DNA of 32,458 nucleotides from Candidatus Darwinimomas equi (GTDB taxonomy: Bacteria > Bacillota > Clostridia > Lachnospirales > Lachnospiraceae): assembly GCA_018066045.1 (NCBI GenBank), contig JAGHSD010000072.1:1-32458 (forward strand), written 5' to 3'. The notes beneath the pieces are model-generated. The model searched no databases, was not told the DNA's origin, and worked only from the letters and a program-made list of their open reading frames with translations. The first letter of the stretch is position 1. Each line of letters opens with the position of its first letter. The position numbers and the translations under genes were made by a program. This document shows, piece by piece, positions 30,458 through 32,458 of this stretch.

Positions 30458-31000
30458 TTAAACTAACTCAAGAAGTACCTGCATTGCTGCATCACCGTGA
30501 CGTGGAGCGATCTTTACAATACGTGTATATCCACCGTTGTGATTTGACTCTGCATAACGTGTTGCATACTCACCGAAGAGTTTCTCGCAAAGGTCAACCT
30601 TGCGTGTATTTCTCTTGCGTCCTGCAAGTGATGTCGGAACCTCCGTTACATCATAAAGGACCTTGAGCATCTGGCGGCGTGCATGAAGTCTTGAAGGAAG
30701 ATCTCTCTTGATCTCTTTTTCAACTTCGTCGTATACCGTAACCTTCCTGCCATCAACAACTTCTTTGATTCTCTTGCCGTCTTTATCTTTACGTGCAACC
30801 TTTGCCTGAACCTTAACTACTTCGTAGTTGTCCTTCTCCTTGATTGCAAGAGCGATAAGCGGTTCAACAACCTTGCGAACTTCCTTAGCTCTGGCTTCTG
30901 TTGTGATGATCTTTCCGTTAGCTAAAAGGGCTGTTGCCTGATTTCTCAGGAGTGCCTTTCTCTGGCTTGAATTCTTTCCAAGCTTTCTGTACATTGCCAT
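30458..31000 (-). CDS. rplQ: 50S ribosomal protein L17, extended form
   Basis: Large-subunit protein near the peptide exit tunnel. The N-terminus [46 protein letters not shown] and the C-terminus [25 protein letters not shown] are typical. At 180 residues it is longer than the 115-130 usual elsewhere, because of a charged insertion at about residues 55-95 ([19 protein letters not shown]). I believe extended L17 proteins occur in related Clostridia. ATG at 31000 with AAAGGAG nine bases upstream; last gene of the alpha operon. Confidence 0.97.
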   Translation of the reverse strand: MAMYRKLGKNSSQRKALLRNQATALLANGKIITTEARAKEVRKVVEPLIALAIKEKDNYEVVKVQAKVARKDKDGKRIKEVVDGRKVTVYDEVEKEIKRDLPSRLHARRQMLKVLYDVTEVPTSLAGRKRNTRKVDLCEKLFGEYATRYAESNHNGGYTRIVKIAPRHGDAAMQVLLELV

Positions 31001-31068
31001 AATTAATTTCTCCTTTCATGTGTGCTCATCGGGCTTACCGCATGAACCTGTCCTCACAGGGACCCTTA

Positions 31069-32025
31069 TTATTCTTCTGTCTTTCTGAAACCAAGACCCA
31101 ACTGCTGAAGTTTTGCTTTTACTTCTTCAAGAGACTTATGACCAAGGTTACGAACCTTCATCATCTCATCTTCTGTCTTGTTTGTAAGTTCTTCAACTGT
31201 GTTGATGCTTGCTCTCTTAAGGCAGTTATATGAACGAACCGAAAGCTCAAGCTCATCAATATTCATCTCAAGAACTTTTTCTTTCTGATCGCTCGGTCTC
31301 TCAACGATCGTCGGGATGTCCTTCGTCTCCTCAGAGAGATCGATGAACAGGCTCAGATGATCATTAAGAACCTTTGCTGCCATACTGACAGCCTTATCCG
31401 GTGCGAGTGTACCGTCTGTATAAACCTCAAGTGTAAGTTTGTCAAAGTCTGTCTGCTGGCCTACACGAGTGTTCTCAACAAGCATGTTGACACGTTCAAC
31501 CGGTGTATACATACTATCAACTGCAATAACTCCGATCGGATCGTCTTCTTTCTTGTTCTTATCAGCGCCTACGTATCCGCGTCCGTTGGTAATTACAAGT
31601 TCGATAACAATCTTGTCAGGATTCTCGGAAACAGTTGCGATAACCTGATCCTTGTTGATAATCTCAATCTCTGAGCTTACCTTGACATCGGCTCCTGTTA
31701 TCACTCCTGTACCTGTGAACTCGATAACTGCTGACTTCGGCTCTTCGTTTCCTGAATTATCCATGATTGCCAGTGACTTGATGTTCATTACGATCTCAGT
31801 CGTATCTTCCTTAACGCCCGGAATTGATGAGAACTCGTGAAGAACTCCGCCGATCTTGATGCTGCTTACTGCAGCGCCCGGCAAACTTGAAAGCATAATT
31901 CTGCGAAGTGAGTTGCCAAGAGTTGTTCCGTAACCTCTCTCGAGCGGTTCGCAAACGAATTTGCCATATTTATTGTCATCAGATTTTTCTACTATAGAGA
32001 TATTTGGTCTTTCGAAATCGAACAC
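31069..32025 (-). CDS. rpoA: DNA-directed RNA polymerase alpha subunit
   Basis: The 318-residue alpha subunit that nucleates RNA polymerase assembly. The N-terminal domain has [31 protein letters not shown] and VEFTG-type blocks; the C-terminal DNA-contacting domain has [20 protein letters not shown] and [17 protein letters not shown]. The start is GTG (32025), supported by GGAGGG seven bases upstream. It lies 43 bases after rpsD and 68 before rplQ in the conserved order. Confidence 0.99.
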   Translation of the reverse strand: MFDFERPNISIVEKSDDNKYGKFVCEPLERGYGTTLGNSLRRIMLSSLPGAAVSSIKIGGVLHEFSSIPGVKEDTTEIVMNIKSLAIMDNSGNEEPKSAVIEFTGTGVITGADVKVSSEIEIINKDQVIATVSENPDKIVIELVITNGRGYVGADKNKKEDDPIGVIAVDSMYTPVERVNMLVENTRVGQQTDFDKLTLEVYTDGTLAPDKAVSMAAKVLNDHLSLFIDLSEETKDIPTIVERPSDQKEKVLEMNIDELELSVRSYNCLKRASINTVEELTNKTEDEMMKVRNLGHKSLEEVKAKLQQLGLGFRKTEE

Positions 32026-32068
32026 TATGTGCCCTCCTATAATAAACCATTGTTAATGTACTCAATGA

Positions 32069-32458
32069 TTAACGTGAGTACAACTCGACGATAAGCAGCT
32101 CATCAACAGGAACGTCAATTTCTTCTCTTGTCGGAAGTGACTTAACTGTACCCTTAAGGTTCTCCTGATCAGCATCGATCCATGCAGGAATTACACGTCC
32201 GGCTGTCTGCTCAAGAACCTCTTTGTATCTTGCTGAAGACTTAGCCTTCTCCTTGATCTCGATTACATCGCCTGCCTTAACGAGGAATGAAGGAATATTA
32301 ACTCCCTTTCCGTTTACAAGTACATGCTTATGATCAACGATCTGACGGGCTTCTTTTCTTGTTCTTGCTAATCCCATACGGAAAACAACATTATCAAGTC
32401 TTCTCTCAAGAAGGATCATAAGGTTCTCACCTACCTGGCCTTCCATTCTTGAAGCCTT
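32069..32458 (-). CDS. rpsD: 30S ribosomal protein S4 (N-terminus off window)
   Basis: C-terminal 129 residues of S4, which starts small-subunit assembly. The reading frame is open to the window edge (KASR before the ORF track's internal Met), so the first 70 or so residues are missing. Visible are MEGQVGENLMILLERRLDNVV, the S4 RNA-binding domain RMGLARTRKEARQIVDHKHVLVNGKGV, and the end DVPVDELLIVELYSR. It heads the rpsD-rpoA-rplQ run seen here. Confidence 0.97.
   Translation of the reverse strand, partial: KASRMEGQVGENLMILLERRLDNVVFRMGLARTRKEARQIVDHKHVLVNGKGVNIPSFLVKAGDVIEIKEKAKSSARYKEVLEQTAGRVIPAWIDADQENLKGTVKSLPTREEIDVPVDELLIVELYSR

Overview
The window looks like chromosomal DNA from a Gram-positive member of the Clostridia, most likely a Lachnospiraceae relative. 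The evidence is the Firmicutes order rpsD-rpoA-rplQ ... ecfA1-ecfA2-ecfT-truA-rplM-rpsI, consensus TTGACA-17-TATAAT promoters with strong GGAGG ribosome binding sites, two secreted proteins with choline-binding-type wall repeats, an NlpC/P60 wall hydrolase, and a tRNA-Arg(ACG) without encoded CCA. The family assignment is inference; no 16S gene is present. Almost every gene is on the minus strand; the one clear exception is the fructose-bisphosphate aldolase gene fba.

Layout on the minus strand, from the right edge leftward. (1) 32458-30458: end of the ribosomal alpha operon (rpsD partial, rpoA, rplQ) with a terminator. (2) 30392-25925: M13 lipoprotein peptidase, ABC-2 transporter ATPase and permease, and a PnuC-like transporter, closely packed as one operon. 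(3) 25801-21461: secreted wall-repeat protein, prmA, rsmE and an NlpC/P60 hydrolase, with a promoter and a terminator. (4) 20819-18954: an ATPase/nuclease-like protein with an added N-terminal DNA-binding domain and a striking phased operator array. It converges with plus-strand fba (17973-18953). (5) 17890-15684: a sugar nucleotidyltransferase/phosphatase fusion and an RNA methyltransferase-like gene. (6) 15579-14009: a second wall-repeat protein, tRNA-Arg, and a duplicated inverted tRNA-end/terminator structure. (7) 13957-9729: the ECF transporter core (ecfA1, ecfA2, ecfT), truA, rplM and rpsI, i.e. the continuation of the ribosomal cluster that blocks 2-6 separate from rplQ.

(8) 9337-1 is an AT-richer defence island. 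It holds an AbiE-type toxin/antitoxin pair with a large palindromic operator, then a seven-gene operon running off the left edge. That operon has a small CxxC protein, a half-size HsdS, a divergent HsdM-like protein, HsdM, full HsdS, a HEPN-like putative RNase and HsdR (partial). The operon has its own consensus promoter bracketed by two identical 17-bp repeats.

The best candidate for an under-described system is this composite type I restriction locus. It carries two M-type proteins whose conserved motifs are decayed in complementary places, a full and a half specificity subunit, and a HEPN protein in the position that the anticodon nuclease PrrC takes in the prr locus. The second candidate is the self-contained HTH-ATPase-nuclease gene with three operator sites exactly 22 bp apart. 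All functional calls rest on recognised motifs read by eye; no database search was possible.
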